Shown here: piece by piece, positions 37,110-49,868 of the stretch
How positions within the stretch are numbered: position 1 is the stretch's first letter
How the letters are laid out: each line of letters opens with the position of its first letter
The notes under the pieces: model-generated
The model's input: the letters and a program-made list of their open reading frames with translations, nothing else
What the model was told of the DNA's origin: nothing
The model's database searches: none
Source: Coprinopsis marcescibilis
Lineage: Eukaryota; Basidiomycota; Agaricomycetes; Agaricales; Psathyrellaceae
Reading direction: 5' to 3'
Assembly: GCA_004369085.1 (NCBI GenBank)
Contig: ML210198.1
Location: 1 to 64,000, forward strand
Length of the DNA: 64,000 bases
Position numbers and translations under genes: made by a program

Positions 37110-39236
37110 TTAGAAACCAGGGATCAGTAGCATAAAGGACACACGTTGATCTGGAAGAGGTCCTGGTGTTTGAAATAACCCAGAACAATCATCTATTGGT
37201 TCTGATTTTACTCTAACTGGAGTTGCGCCGGTGGACCTTGTTGGTGTTAATGTCATTGACATCCTCGTAACTGAAGAGCGGGAATCAAAGGTGGCACTCC
37301 TCGTGGCTGTCGAAAAAGACCGAGAGTGGGGTGGCATCGTAATTAGCGCATCGTCTTCGACTTCATGCTTGAGACGACCGTAGTCTGAAGCCATTGATTG
37401 ATCCCTACTGAGAGTCGCTGACATCGATCCGGCAAACGTGGCCGACGATTGTCCGGACAGATGCTCTGAGTTATCGACGTCAGTAATGAAGCATTCTGTA
37501 GATTGAGGAATCTGAGACGCACCGAGACTACTGTCGCATGGCTCTTGCTTGATCAACGCGCACTCGTTTACTAGAGGCTCTTGTTTGACACTGCCAGTCG
37601 TACGAGGGTTTGTCTCCGACTGAATCAATAAAGCGAGCTCGTCAACCAATTCAGAGCTTGGCTCGTAACCGTCGTCATAAGGCGTTGGTTCAGTCGTCGG
37701 TGGAGTCAACAGGAAGCGCTTAGCGGCCTCCTCTGTATTCGCACGTTAACCAAGAAGGAATGGTTGCTTAGGTTTCATGCTCACCCTCGTCGTATGGGTC
37801 CATTTTAAAAAGCTTTGAAGACCCGCGAGAGACAGAAGAACAGGGTCTTGATAAAGAAATCGAGCTTGAAGTTTCCAAATCAGACTGTGCCGGGATCACA
37901 TTTTGGAGGAAGTCAAACGCGGCCTCATATACTGTACATAATCGTGAACATCTGAAAACAAAAGCAAATGCAATAGAGGACTTACAGGACGATTGAGGTG
38001 ATGTTGTAACACTCATCCTAGAGTCTACATCCGAAGGAGAGGTATACGTGGCAGACGAGCGAAGGGACCGTTCAGCAATATCATCTGAGCCAGACTGTTA
38101 ACATCGAACAGGAGCTAATACTATGTGGCCAGCCGCACCTTGCTCATATGGATCCATTTTATCCAACTTGACTGTCGTTGGGACGGTCATGCTGGTATTC
38201 AAGTCGAAAGGTGTAGGGGCATACATGGTCGCGCTTTCGTCAATCTCCTGCCTCGACTTGTCATCTAACGCTGGTGTCATGATGTTCGAAGAGCGCAGCG
38301 AACGTTCAGCAGCGTCATCTGAGCGATATATCAGTAACAAGAAGAAGATAACCATTGCTAACATACCTTGTTCGTAAGGGTCCAGTTTACCGGTCTTGGA
38401 GAGAATAGAGTCCAAATGATTGAAGACGTCTCTTTCCGGATAGACAGATGTTGAAGCCGGCGGCCTTGTATAATTTCCAGGGGGCTCATAAGGATGAAAG
38501 AGGGTGGAAGAGGGCCCCGCACTCTGCGTCTCTGTATGCTCGGGCTCCAGTCGTGGGGGAAGGGCTGGAGGTATGGCTAAAGGTGGTGGTATAGGCAGCG
38601 CGTATTGGACTTGAGGATAAGGTGCGGGCTCTGGGATAGGATATGGGTATTTCACAGGAAAATTACGGGGTAAGTCATTTAATGATGAGTAACTCGGAAA
38701 CTCGACACTCCAATCTGCAGGTCCGGAGTGGTCAACCATATCTGAACGGACTATGAAAATCAACTTACTGACTTGGTCTGGATGGTTATGTCGCCGGTAA
38801 TTATACTCATAGACACAAGCATACTCCTGCTCCGATACATTGATGTTCAAAAAGCTTCTGTAACGATGTAGTCCCAAGTACTGCTCAATCTTCACGGCTG
38901 CGGGCAATTGCACGATGACGTTGCGATGCTACCAGTTCTAATAGCGTTAATTAAACATGTGTAGAAAACAGGAGCTAATACGCACAGTCTTCTGATAGTA
39001 GACCGCTTCGGGCTTCAACCCTGGATAGCAATCCTTGAGCATGATCTCAAACCAGGCCGTGATTTGGTTTGCCGTTGCCACTGGGTTCCCAGCGGCATAT
39101 CCCCATGGTTTTATAACAACAAGAAACTTCTCAGCAGGCGGTTTATAATTCTATGTCAGGCCAATAATGTAAGTCTACACCGTAAAGGATAGGATGAGTG
39201 GTATACCTTGGGTTTTCCTTTGCCTCCTTTCCCCAT
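37110..39236 (-). CDS. Unrecognised protein built from repeated exons
   Basis: Seven exons (39236-39207, 39150-38986, 38928-38367, 38318-38139, 38084-37986, 37931-37785, 37732-37110) sum to 1806 nt, 601 residues. I do not recognise the family. The N-terminus (11-115) is compact: FLVVIKPWGYAAGNPVATAN, ITAWFEIMLKDCYPG, HRNVIVQLP, with alternating strands and helices. A proline-rich linker follows (YPYPIPEPAPYP). Then the same junction occurs three times: KLDPYEQ|DDAAERSLRSS, KMDPYEQ|DDIAERSLRSS and KMDPYDE|EEAAKRFLLTP, each split by an intron in the same phase, which shows exon duplication. The C-terminal part holds four SUMO-consensus sites (VKQEP, IKQEP, LKHE, VKSEP) and Ser/Thr-rich sequence. 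A nuclear regulatory role is possible but unproven. Confidence 0.8.
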
Positions 39237-39825
39237 AGTTTAGGCTGGTCGGAACGCTGTAGCTAAAATACGACGCTCAAGCTAAATCTACGAGATATGA
39301 AGATAACGCTTGAGCGTCGTGCGTGGCCCCAACGTGCGCAGCTAGGAAGCCTCAATGCGCTTCAACACACTGCGAGTTGCAGGGTGGACTGTGGGAACCC
39401 TGACGCACGGACCTCGGAAAATGCCGGTTCGCGAGTGATACGGCGATCGCACGAATAGTTCCATGGGTGGACAGCAATCGTACTAAGAGAGGCTGAATTA
39501 AAAAGAGGAAAATGTACAACTGGTGGTCAGTACAATATGTGCAATTAGAATGGGACGGGCCAGGGGCGTCAATTTACAAGTAATTGTGAATGTTTTAGAT
39601 ATCCTGTTGGCGGCGAGTGAATGCCTTGTAAGTAAAGTAGTGTGTGAGGGATTCGTTGCTTGTGGTGATGATGAATGTGCTTGCGAGAGTAAAAAAAAGT
39701 AAAGCGGTAACTTCAAGAGAGCACCCAAATCAAAGAAAGGAACGAAGAAGAAATTTCAAAACTGAACTGAACACCAGAAAAGAATCCAAAAATCCAGAAA
39801 CACCTAGGGATCAAGAATGCAGTCT
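39237..39825. other. Intergenic, no gene seen
   Basis: 590 bases between the start of the repeat-exon gene and the end of the zinc-finger gene; no supported frame. Confidence 0.5.
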
Positions 39826-42800
39826 TCAAGTCGTCGGCTCTTCCCCAGGCTTTTCGCTTGGTCCAGCAGAAGGCACGCAAGCGCCCATTGCCTGCCGAAT
39901 AACGTTCCAGACGTCCACATCGCTGTAACTGCTTGTGCTGCTAGAACTGGCGGCAGATCTTGAGGAGGTGGTGCTCAATGCTCGAGGTTTGCCTATAACC
40001 TCAAGTTAAAATCGTGGGGTTAGATAATGAAAGAATAGCCGTACCATCCACTCCTCCATCAGAGTCAGAATCGGTCAAGGAGGAAAGAGGCGAAGAAGCA
40101 AAAAGAGCCTTGAAAATACCATCATCCCCCACATTCCCGGCAGCCGAATCTTCCACCGGGCATCCAGCACCGCCGTCGCCAGCCATAGCATCGATATCTC
40201 CTTCTCTCTTCTCCTCATCAGCGCTTTCATCTGCCTCTTCGTCGCTGTCGTCTTGCGTGCGTTTTGGGACAAATCGCAGATATAAAGGTGCCTTCTTCCC
40301 AATGTACCACTTCCGTTTCTCGTTCTGTTTTCCCTTGCCATGCTTGGGGGGCTGAGGAACAGTAACGGGGGCTAGATCAACTATTTTGACGCCAGAAGCG
40401 AGCCTCCAGCAATCTTGGACAGCCCCAATAAACATCCTCTTCTGGAATCGTGCCGTCTCAGCCGTTTGTGCATAGATGATGGACGGTTCCGATCCATCTC
40501 GATTAATGAATCCACCCGCCACAAGGGTCCCGTCCAGGCCATAAACTGGAGCCCAATACGTCGCACCAGTGGGCAACATGACGATGGGTGTCGAGTGGGA
40601 TTCTTCTGCCGGGACTGGGATGTTCGCTTGGTTAGTCTTGCGCGGCTGCCGCTGTGGGGAAGATGTAGCGTCGGCCCGTAGTGTAACATGCACTCGAGAC
40701 TTTCTCCGAGCCATGGGAACATATGTTTCGCCTCGCTTGTGGCAGCACTTGTCGCATCGACACGTATCTGTGCATCTGGGACAAGGTGACTCTTTGCTGA
40801 AGAACTCGCCGAAGGTTATTTCGGGAAATCTGCACAACATTCAGCGGGGATGTTCAATGAATGATCATGAAAGATACTGACCTCACGTCGATGCACCTCG
40901 CGCAAAACACCAGGGCGCACTCCAAACATTCCATTGTCGGCTGTACTTTGCGTCTGCATGGGTGGCAGTATACGTGTGGTTCACCTTTCTTTGTGCGTCT
41001 TTGAGGTGGCCCGATTTTCCCTGTCGTTTGACCACTCCATTTAGGCTTGATCGCGGGCGTAAGGAGAGATTTCTTTATTAGAGGCCCAGATTCCGTCCCA
41101 GAATCGTCAAAGAACCCGTTATCGATCTGTCGCATTGGTCGACGAATAACCCTCTTGACTTTCCTCTTCGCAGAACCAGAACCATCACTCCCAACCCAAC
41201 TGCCATCGGAATCATGATCCAAAGCTGCAGAATCAACAAGAGGTCCAAAGATCAAGGAACCAGGCGAATGAGGTGCTTTAGGTTGTTGCTCTTCTTCGAT
41301 ACGAGAGATAGACACAGATTTTGCCTTTCTTTTGAGCTTCCACTCGGGAAGCGGAAGGTTGGAGCTAGATGTCGAAGGTTTGCTAGACGACGAGGACGAG
41401 TCTGATTCGGAGTCGGACGATGAGGTAGTCGAAGACCTATTTGCAGAATTGCCAGCGCCGTTCTCCTCAAACAAGCCCAACCCCTTCTTCAACTGCAACC
41501 GATTGTAAAGGGTAACGTCCCCAGTCACTCCAATCTCTTCCTCCGGCTCCACAAAATCCGGTAGATTATCGACCATATCTGGGCCCAACACATTTGGATT
41601 AATTGTGTTAAAAGGATAAGGCTGGAGATCCTGATCGTTTATCGCCCACGGGTCAAAACTCGTTGTCGACATCATCCCGTCCATATCCATCATATCCCAT
41701 GACGACGTCTCTGTAGCCACCGTATTGGTACGAAGGTCGTTGTTCGAAATCGAGTCAGCGAGGTTGGCATGATTGTAAGTAGGATTGTGCAGTGAAGTCA
41801 TCGAATGGAAAGGCCCATCCTGCTCCTCTAGGTACGAGCCAGGGCTGACTGTCGACGCAAACAAGACTTCCCCTGCCAAAGGATTCCGATAGGGGGCCAC
41901 GCGTTGCTGGTAGTGCACGGGTAGCGAAGCCGAAACGTCAAGTGCCATTTGCCCAGACGATCCATACGCGGGATTGGATTGGCCGAAGGCGTTTAAAGTG
42001 GCAGAGGTTATCCTCAGGCCTGCGTGTGGCGTACTTTCGGCAGACATGTGCTGTGTCCTCTGCGTGTTCACATCCATCTCCCCAACGTCAACAGCCTTCC
42101 GCTTTCCTAGAGCCTTGAGAGACGGTCCGGGTACCCTGGTCGGAGACGGCAATGCAGCGTAGCCAGAGAATACGGATCCTCCGTGCTCACCAACCGAGTC
42201 AAACTCCGCAGATGCAGAGTACGACTGGCTTACACTGACAACACTCCCACTATCCGACCCCTGAAACCCTCTCCGGCTCCTCTCGTATTGCCGCCTCTGC
42301 TTCTTCACCGACTTGTGTATGCTTAACTGTTCTTGCAGGTCGACAAATGTCGCTCGAGCAACATCGGAGGGCGATGTACTTGATGAAATAGCAGAATACG
42401 ATCGTTTGAGATTGATCGCTGGAATTGGCACGGTCGGTTTGGCGAAAAGGATACCGTCTTCATGAGGGATTGCAACGTCCAAAGGTGTCTCAGGCTCTGG
42501 TGTAGGACTCTCCATGTAGTACCCACTCTCTTCATCCGGAAGGTATATCGGATCCCAGTTTAACTTTCGACCTAGCGGAGCAAAATCCTCTTCCTCTTCC
42601 TTCTCCTCTTCTTCCTCATCCTCCTCCTCATCTTGCACCCGTTCCTCAAACTCCGTCCAGACCTCTTTCATAACAGTGGCTAATTTCAACGGCTTCTCCC
42701 TCAAGAACATCGTATTGAACATAGCATCCCACCTCGAGACTGGCGTTTCCAAACGATGAATTATGAGCGTCACCGCTTCAGTGTCTTCATCCTGCGTCCA

Positions 42801-45800
42801 GCATATAGGACCTGGAGGTTGACCAAGTCGAGGAGCACCAGGTTCAGAGACAGATACAGCGGCCACGATTGGATCAGAAACAGCCTCGTCGCTAGTTGAA
42901 GGTGGTGGCGGTGCAGCTGGTTCGCTGAAGGACGAGGAAGACGGTTCCAAGGCATGAACCACCGGAATTGAGACAACAGCTGGGGCTGGCATCGCAATGT
43001 TGCTGACCGATAACTTGAGAGGGGCTGACGCTTCCACCTGTGGAACTTTCAAAATCGCCTTGCTTTGCGTGTCCGGCTGATTGTGTTGAATCTGCGATAG
43101 GTCTTGCATAGGACGCGGTTGTTGTAGTTGCTCTTGTACCACCTTATCGGTTCGAGGAACTCGTCGTTTCCCATTGATAGGTGGACCGACTTTAAAACTC
43201 TTTGTAATGGTCGGAATATGGGGTGAGGGGGGCGGCACTTGGAGTTGCACTCTTCTCGGCGAAGCAACAGGCTGCAGTGCATTACTCGGCTGTCGCTGTT
43301 GCTTCAACTCCTTCGCCCTTTCCTCCTCGACCATTCGCATCCTATCGTGTCTTTCCTTTCTCTCGCTCCTCTCTCGCTCCTGCTCCCGTTCGTGCTCCCT
43401 CCTCGCTTTCTCCTTCCTCTCCCTCCTCCGCCTCTCACCATCAATCTCAACGGCCAACTCCTCATCCTCATCGCTCCCAGCACCATGATTACTTTGAAAC
43501 GCCGATGCAAACGCGTCTTGCAAAGTCGTATGCCGAGTCCCGCCTCTATCCGTGCTGTTCTTGGCCATCGACGGACCAGCGACAACCACCGGACCAGTGG
43601 CCACACGAACAGCAGTACCAGGCCCACCAACTGCACTCTGAACCACCCTCGAACGCTGGTTCTCCTCGACCACCTTTACAGACCGAGAAACGAAAACAAC
43701 TTCATCCTCATCGTCGTCACCCTCCTCACGTCGATATCCACCCTCAACCTTCCTTTTCGCAACCCGATCGGTAGCACCACCTGCAACCCTCCCATTTACA
43801 ACCCCACCCCGATACAATCCAGCCAGACATTTCACCTTGCTCGCACGAACATATCCCTCCCTCACACTGTTCTCCAAGCGAGGCACAGCAACATACTCCA
43901 TAATCTTCCGTTTCTTTCTCGGAGGTAGGAGGGTCGCCTCTGTCCTTCGATGGGGGTCGGGGGTAAAGTTGGAAGAAGAAGGCAGAGTCGCAGATCCCGA
44001 AGAGAACGACACAGAGGCGGAATTCGGTCGATGCTGGGAATTGATAGCGCGCGAAAGCGACTGAGCAAAGCCATTCGAATCATTCACATCCCGTCGTTTC
44101 GGCAAAGATATACCAGGGCGGGCAACGAATCCACGAGCCACCTGCGCTGATGCAGAAATTAACTTGCGGGGTACCGGGGCTACATATTTGCTCCGGGCCT
44201 GTGGCTCCGTAGCCGTAGGCTTCGTTGCCGGACGGTGGTGCACATCAGGTCGACCCTGTTGTGGCTGCTTCTCCGAAAACCCGCGAGGGTCAAAAGACCG
44301 TACCATCGTCCGTACGTTGGCCGGCATCTGGGAGTGCGAGCCTTGAGACCTTCCCGCACCCTGGCCAGACCCCTTCGAAGTGACATCTTGAGCCAAACAA
44401 TCCGCCTGCCTCTGCCTCTGGTTCTGGTTTTGTTGCTTCTCCTTTTCTTTCTCCTTCTTCCGCTGGAGATCCTTTGACCCCTCCCCTCTCTTATCCCTCG
44501 CACCCTCCATCCTCTGCCTAACATCCTTGGGCCCTTTACCATCTCCCTTCATCTGAGTTGGTTCCTTGGGGGCATTCAGCTCCCGAGCCCGCTGAAGTCC
44601 CATATCCACTTTCATCTGTTCCCCGAGCTGCGCCTTCCGCTGTTCTTGCGCCATCCGTGGTCGAGGCTGCGGCAATGTCTGCAAGTGTTTCGTCTGGGGG
44701 CGAGCCGAGGTCATAGTTTGAGCAACTCGCGGCTGGAACATTTGCTGTGAAGGGCCGGGTTGCGAGGCCGCTGCAATATGAGTAGGACGAGCTTTCGTCA
44801 GTCGCGGTTGCGATGCCTGCGACTTCTGCTTCTGCTGAACTTGGCTTCCTGGTGTCACCTGGGGTTTCTCCTTCTCGCGCATCCCATTGTCCGCAACTTC
44901 AACCTCGGGCGAAAACAAATCCCGTCCAGGGGAAAGCGGAGGACTCGAATACGTTGTCAATTCATCAACCGCCTCTGTCCTTGAAAAAGGTGGCACAGAC
45001 TGCCCCGACACCGAAACAGGGCTCGATGGTCCAGAGAACAGGCTCCCACCCGGACTACACAATGGTTCATCCGTCACTGGCCCATCTCTTGGAGACTGGG
45101 TTTGTGTCTGGAGTTGTAGTCGGAGCTGAGGCTGCGAATGAGGTGGAAGCTGTGGCTCTGATTGCACCCGAGCTGCAGAGTGCGGCTTCAACTCCGGCTG
45201 CAAATTCGGCGGCATTTCCTATTTACCAGCTCAATTAGCCAATCGTCGTCGACGAAGATTTAGTAGAACCACCTACCTCATCCTGCCTACTTTCGTCACC
45301 GCCCATGACTTCACTCTCTCTACCCTCCATACCAAACATAACACTCGCACTCCTGCTCGTGTACGCAGACTCGGGCTCACCCTCTGCATCCATGCTATAC
45401 ACCGAGATCAGATCCCACGTCGGCTGTACGGAGCTCCTCTTGGAACCCTCCGAGTTTGCTCTCGGTGCCGCCTTCTCCACATTGGTAGAAGCTTGTGGCG
45501 ATTTAGGTTTAGGTTTAGCAGAGTGTGGTGGGATGGATTCCGTAGATGAAGTTGATAGTCCTGTTCGAATTCGTGGAGGTGGAAAAGGCAACGTAACAGG
45601 TATAACAGGTGTCCCGTTCGTAGCAGTCGGTTTACTTGATGATGTCGCTTTGGCTGTCCCGGGTGTTAGTGTAGATATTGACTTGCTGCTGCTCGCAATC
45701 TTGTTCATCTGAGACACTTCCTGCTGCCGCACCGCATTGGCTGATCTTGGTTTATCCACAGGCGACGCATGTGTCTACAACAAAGTGTGAGTCTAAGCGT

Positions 45801-46834
45801 TGAATATAAGGAGACAAAACCAATGCCAAGTCACGATCGCGAGGGAGAAATGACAAAAAACTCACCACATCCACTTCGTCGCCAAACAAATCGTCAAAGA
45901 GTGCCTTGCTAGGTGTAGCCTGGGTTGCGATAGCTGAAGTACTCGAAGCACCATGACGCATCGTCGGTACAACCGCCAGAGCTGCAGGTACTGCGCCTGA
46001 CGTTTGAGGTTGAGGCTGAACCACAGACCTATGTCTTGATGTCGATGTTGAAGAGTCGAGCCACAGACTCGCCCTGCTCGCACCCAGCCCTTCTGTTATT
46101 TCTTCCACACCTGGCACGGTCGAATCTCCACTAGAACCATGACTGTTTACCGCGTTCGTCTGAGTACGTCGCGGACCCTGCTCTTTCGCATGCCGCGAGA
46201 CTTTTACTTGAGCCGGCTGGAAACTAGTTGCACCAAGTTGAGGATGAGGGGGAACAGCAGGCTTCATAGTGAGCACTGACGCCGCAGCAACACCAGACAA
46301 CTTCTGCGCAACTACTCCTGCTCTTCCCTGCACAACGCCTTCACTGCCAATATGGACTCGAACGGACGTGGATCCTGAGACCTAAAAACGAAACAAATCA
46401 GCTCCTACTCCAAACGAAACCACATACAAAAGCGCACTCACGCTATCACGATCTACGCCCCTTGACGGCGCAGACGGCCAAGAGGAATCCCAGAAATTAA
46501 AATCTCCCTCTCCTCCTTCCAGAGCAGACAAAACCGCCGATCCGTCAAACACAGTCTTCGCCTCTACCTCGTGCAGTTTGGCGCCCGGATGCAGGGAACC
46601 ACCGCTACCATGCGAGGCTTTCTCCTCAACATCGGTCCCACCAACACCCATATTTGATGTACTGGCTATCCTCGCGTCTGGCAGTGCAACTGGCCCTCCT
46701 CCAATTACAACCTGCTGCCCACTTCCTCCCGCAATCGCGCTGCCATGTCCATTCCCACTGGAACTCGCCTCCCCATCCGCCTCCTCACCCTTCAAAAGAC
46801 TACCATCCCAATTCGCCAACGTATAACTCTGCAT
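39826..46834 (-). CDS. Giant protein with C-terminal CDCA7-type zf-4CXXC_R1 finger
   Basis: Six exons (46834-46442, 46381-45866, 45774-45277, 45218-40882, 40829-40045, 39992-39826) sum to 6696 nt, 2231 residues. The first ~1880 residues are mostly low-complexity (Gln/Ser/Pro-rich, a long Arg/Glu/Lys coiled stretch near ERKEKARREHEREQERE, acidic runs). Residues about 1886-1945 form a cysteine cluster: CHPCRRK, CLECALVFCARCIDVR, then across an intron CPRCTDTCRCDKCCHKRG. That is the four CxxC plus CxCxxC, 11-cysteine arrangement of the zf-4CXXC_R1 domain of CDCA7, which recruits the remodeller HELLS and binds hemimethylated DNA in animals. After the finger, a folded-looking segment (YWAPVYGLDGTLVAGGF…FIGAVQDCWRL) and an acidic tail follow. 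ATG 46834 is preferred to 46867. A DNA- or chromatin-binding role is likely; the HELLS link is inferred. Confidence 0.82.
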
Positions 46835-47860
46835 CAAGGTCGTCCAACAAAAGCAAACAGAGGCCAAGCATATGTCTTTGTCTGGCTGTACCCGCTAGCC
46901 AGATACTCCCAGGCGATAGATATATAGACGTTGTACGCGCGAGCGTTAGCCTGAGTCTCCCAGTCGTAGCAATAGAACTTTAGTCTAGTCTCCCAGTTTG
47001 TGTGATATGTCGCTGGATTATGATAGACCGAGTGCTGACTCGCTAACACGCTTTCTCTTGAAAACTTTGAAACCTGCTAGTTTACACTTATCAGGCTTGT
47101 TACAGTGCATCAAAACCCGATATAAACTTACAGTCGCGCAGTCCGGTTGTAAATCGACTGTAATGAGGCGCGAAAGAGCCTTCGACTCTCGAGTCAAGGT
47201 CAAGCTCGAGAAATGATGCGCGTGTGTCACTTGCTTGCCATTAGCTTGGCGATCACGTGTGCCTAGAGACAAAAATCAGGCATATTCGCTTCCCCCTCCC
47301 CAAAGATAGCCAGCCTTCCCCTGGCCGTACACGTATGAGGGTTCTCCGTAGTAAAGTCTATTTACACCAAGGAGAAATGCCTTCCTGACCCGCCTATCTC
47401 ATAATTCTCCAGCGAGAGGAAGATCTACGGTGTAAACGCGGTACCGGTCACAGATCATCCGGGCTAATTATAGCCCGAGAGCAAGACCGAAGGCGCAGAG
47501 ACAGAAACGTAGAAGGCTGATGATAAGTAGATGCATGCATTTCAAGAAACTACGATGGGCTGCATCAACAATGCTACGTGTTAAACGACCAGTACCACTA
47601 CTAGAGAGGTATGCAGCTCAGGAACGAGGCGAGGGCCTAATTCAACTAGACCAATCCCACCGCATCCCACTAAAAGTATTGAGACGGTAGAAGCAGAAGT
47701 GAAAATTTGACCAAGTAAGGAGGAAACGAGGTATACGATAGCTGAGGAAGGAGGAGAGTAAGTAAGAACATTAAAGGGCTTGTCGTCTGTCGTCTTAAAA
47801 GGGACAGCAGAGTGCACAAGCAAATCTAAACCGGGCACGCAGGATAAAAGACCCAGTGAT
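46835..47860. other. Intergenic, no gene seen
   Basis: 1.0 kb containing the promoter of the giant zinc-finger gene and the 3' region of the LysM gene. No frame is supported. Confidence 0.5.
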
Positions 47861-48658
47861 TTAAAGCTCGTCGCAGAAAGGAAGCTGCTCATCGGTAGGG
47901 CCCTCAACGACCTCAATCTCTTCGTACTCATCCTGGCACTCCTCGAGGGCAGGCTCAGGGGTAGGGGCAGGGGCGACGTTGACGGGTGCGACGGGAGTGG
48001 GTGTCGGGGTGTTGACAGGGACGGGGGGAGTGGCCTCGCTGGGGGGAGGACCAGTGTGGATGGGGGTTTCAGGCCTGGGAGGCTTGATAACGGTCTTGGC
48101 CACGCAGAGAACCTAAACACGAGCCGCATCAGCTCCCACAAAAAGTAGATTGAAAGGCCAAAAACACACCTCGTCAACATAGATGTTTCCGCATTCCCTT
48201 GCAACCTGAGGGTTGTTCTCGTAAAAGATCTCCTGGTCTACTCCGTACTTGCTCCAGATGGCCTCGCAAGTGTCGCCGGGAACAACAACCTTGATATCCT
48301 GGCAATCCTCGTTTTCAGTTCCAAGGCAGAGCTTGTCACCTGGTTCGAGGTTGTTGCATGCCACGTTGATCTTGACAGCGTTGATGGCACCAAGCTGGTA
48401 ACTATGGGCGGGGCAGGGCGTTAGGAGAGAGCGGTCAGCGCCGGAGAAAAAAGACCTACGTAGAAGCTTTGTTCGCTGCGGAGATGGTGTCGCAGTAGTC
48501 GCCCTCCTTGATAGTGTATTCACGAACACATTTGCCCGCAGAGACGGCTGTAAAGCGCCCTAGGTCAGTCGTCTCATCGCATCCAACTGGCAACAACGCA
48601 ACAGACCTTGAGCGAAAATGGCGAGAGAAGCAACAGCAAAAGCAGCTTTGGAGAACAT
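47861..48658 (-). CDS. Secreted LysM-domain protein
   Basis: Chitin/peptidoglycan-binding LysM protein, similar in layout to fungal LysM effectors or cell-wall proteins. Four exons (48658-48607, 48547-48460, 48401-48170, 48112-47861) give 207 residues. A signal peptide (MFSKAAFAVASLAIFAQAVSA) is followed by two LysM-like units with paired cysteines: CVREYTIKEGDYCDTISAA…NNLEPGDKLCL (24-75) and CQDIKVVVPGDTCEAIWSKYG…ECGNIYVDEVLC (80-127). A Pro/Thr-rich linker (PRPETPIHTGPPPSEATPP) leads to an acidic end with two cysteines (EECQDEYEEIEVVEG…FCDEL). The last four residues are CDEL, reminiscent of an HDEL/KDEL retention signal. Whether it acts on the fungus's own wall or on other organisms cannot be told. 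Confidence 0.85.
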
Positions 48659-49868
48659 CTTTGAATAGATAACCGTCCGGGTCGTCGTCGAAGTAGTTGT
48701 TGGGTGGTTGTGATACGTGTAGAGACTGTAGTGCTTGTAGCGAGCGGGCGGTCAGATCCTAATGGAAGAGAACCGTTTGGAGAGTGGAAGGAGCGTGAAC
48801 GACGACGGAGAGGGAGAGTGACAAAGGTCAAAGAACTCGAAGGATGTGGGATTAAGAAGAAGAAGAAGGGAAAATTTGAACCACACAACGAGCAGAACAA
48901 ATATGATGGGTAGCGGTGTCCTTTCCCCTCTTGAATGATACACCCGCTCGGCACACCCCAAGCCGAAATGCTTGGCAACCTAAATGAATCCTCGACATCA
49001 TCCGTTTCCAAGGCACAAACACCAAAATACATTCCCTGCTTCGGTCTTTGCTTCATCTTCACCTTTTCTTATAGTCTTCTTCAATTTCGATCCATAATAT
49101 GTACCACTGAAGCCAGAAATCTGAAAGGTCCAGCTCTGATCTTGATCACTACAACATCAGCATTCAGCCTGTTTGTGGCGCTGTGCTGCTGCGCCCAGGT
49201 CCCGTTGCTGCGTTGCGTAACCCATAACCGGACATGCTTCGCCGCCTTGTGAGAAAGGAAGTCTTCCCGACCCTCCGACGCTTCATCCAGCTTTTGCCTT
49301 GCTCCTTCCGTACAGACTATCCAAGTCATCTGGCTCAAAGCCTCTACTTCTCAACTTCTTGCTGTATGGTCCAGTCACCGATGCTCTAACGCCGTGAATT
49401 GCATTCGCGATACAAATAGACCCAATCATGAACAAAAGAGCCTACCACTTGGACAATACCCTTTCACAATGGGCTCTGTTTAGTCAATATCGATCGCTCG
49501 CATGGACCTAACTCACGACCGGACTTCAAACGATTGATTTTGTACGTACCAAGCTCTTTCATCTTGAATGGACATGTGCTCACACGGTCCAATAGATCTA
49601 AGTTACGTCCTTGAAAGGCTTGCAAGTTTCAAAGTCCTGTCGATGGTGCAAGGAACAGTGATATAGTCGATGCGTTCTGCTACTGATAGTTTAACGTTTA
49701 GCTCTATCGCCATGCATCGAGGCTAACATCACACACCCACCTTTCATTTCACCTCAGCGATTAAAATTGCACACACTGCAAAGATCTTCGATTTCAGCGC
49801 CTTGATCAACAACCCAAAGGTTCAACGATCACAAACTTTCCCTTGACAGAAACTCGGACCTGAATTCG
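48659..49868. other. Intergenic, no supported gene
   Basis: 1.2 kb including the LysM promoter. A few frames of 60-100 codons lie on either strand without features. Confidence 0.5.
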
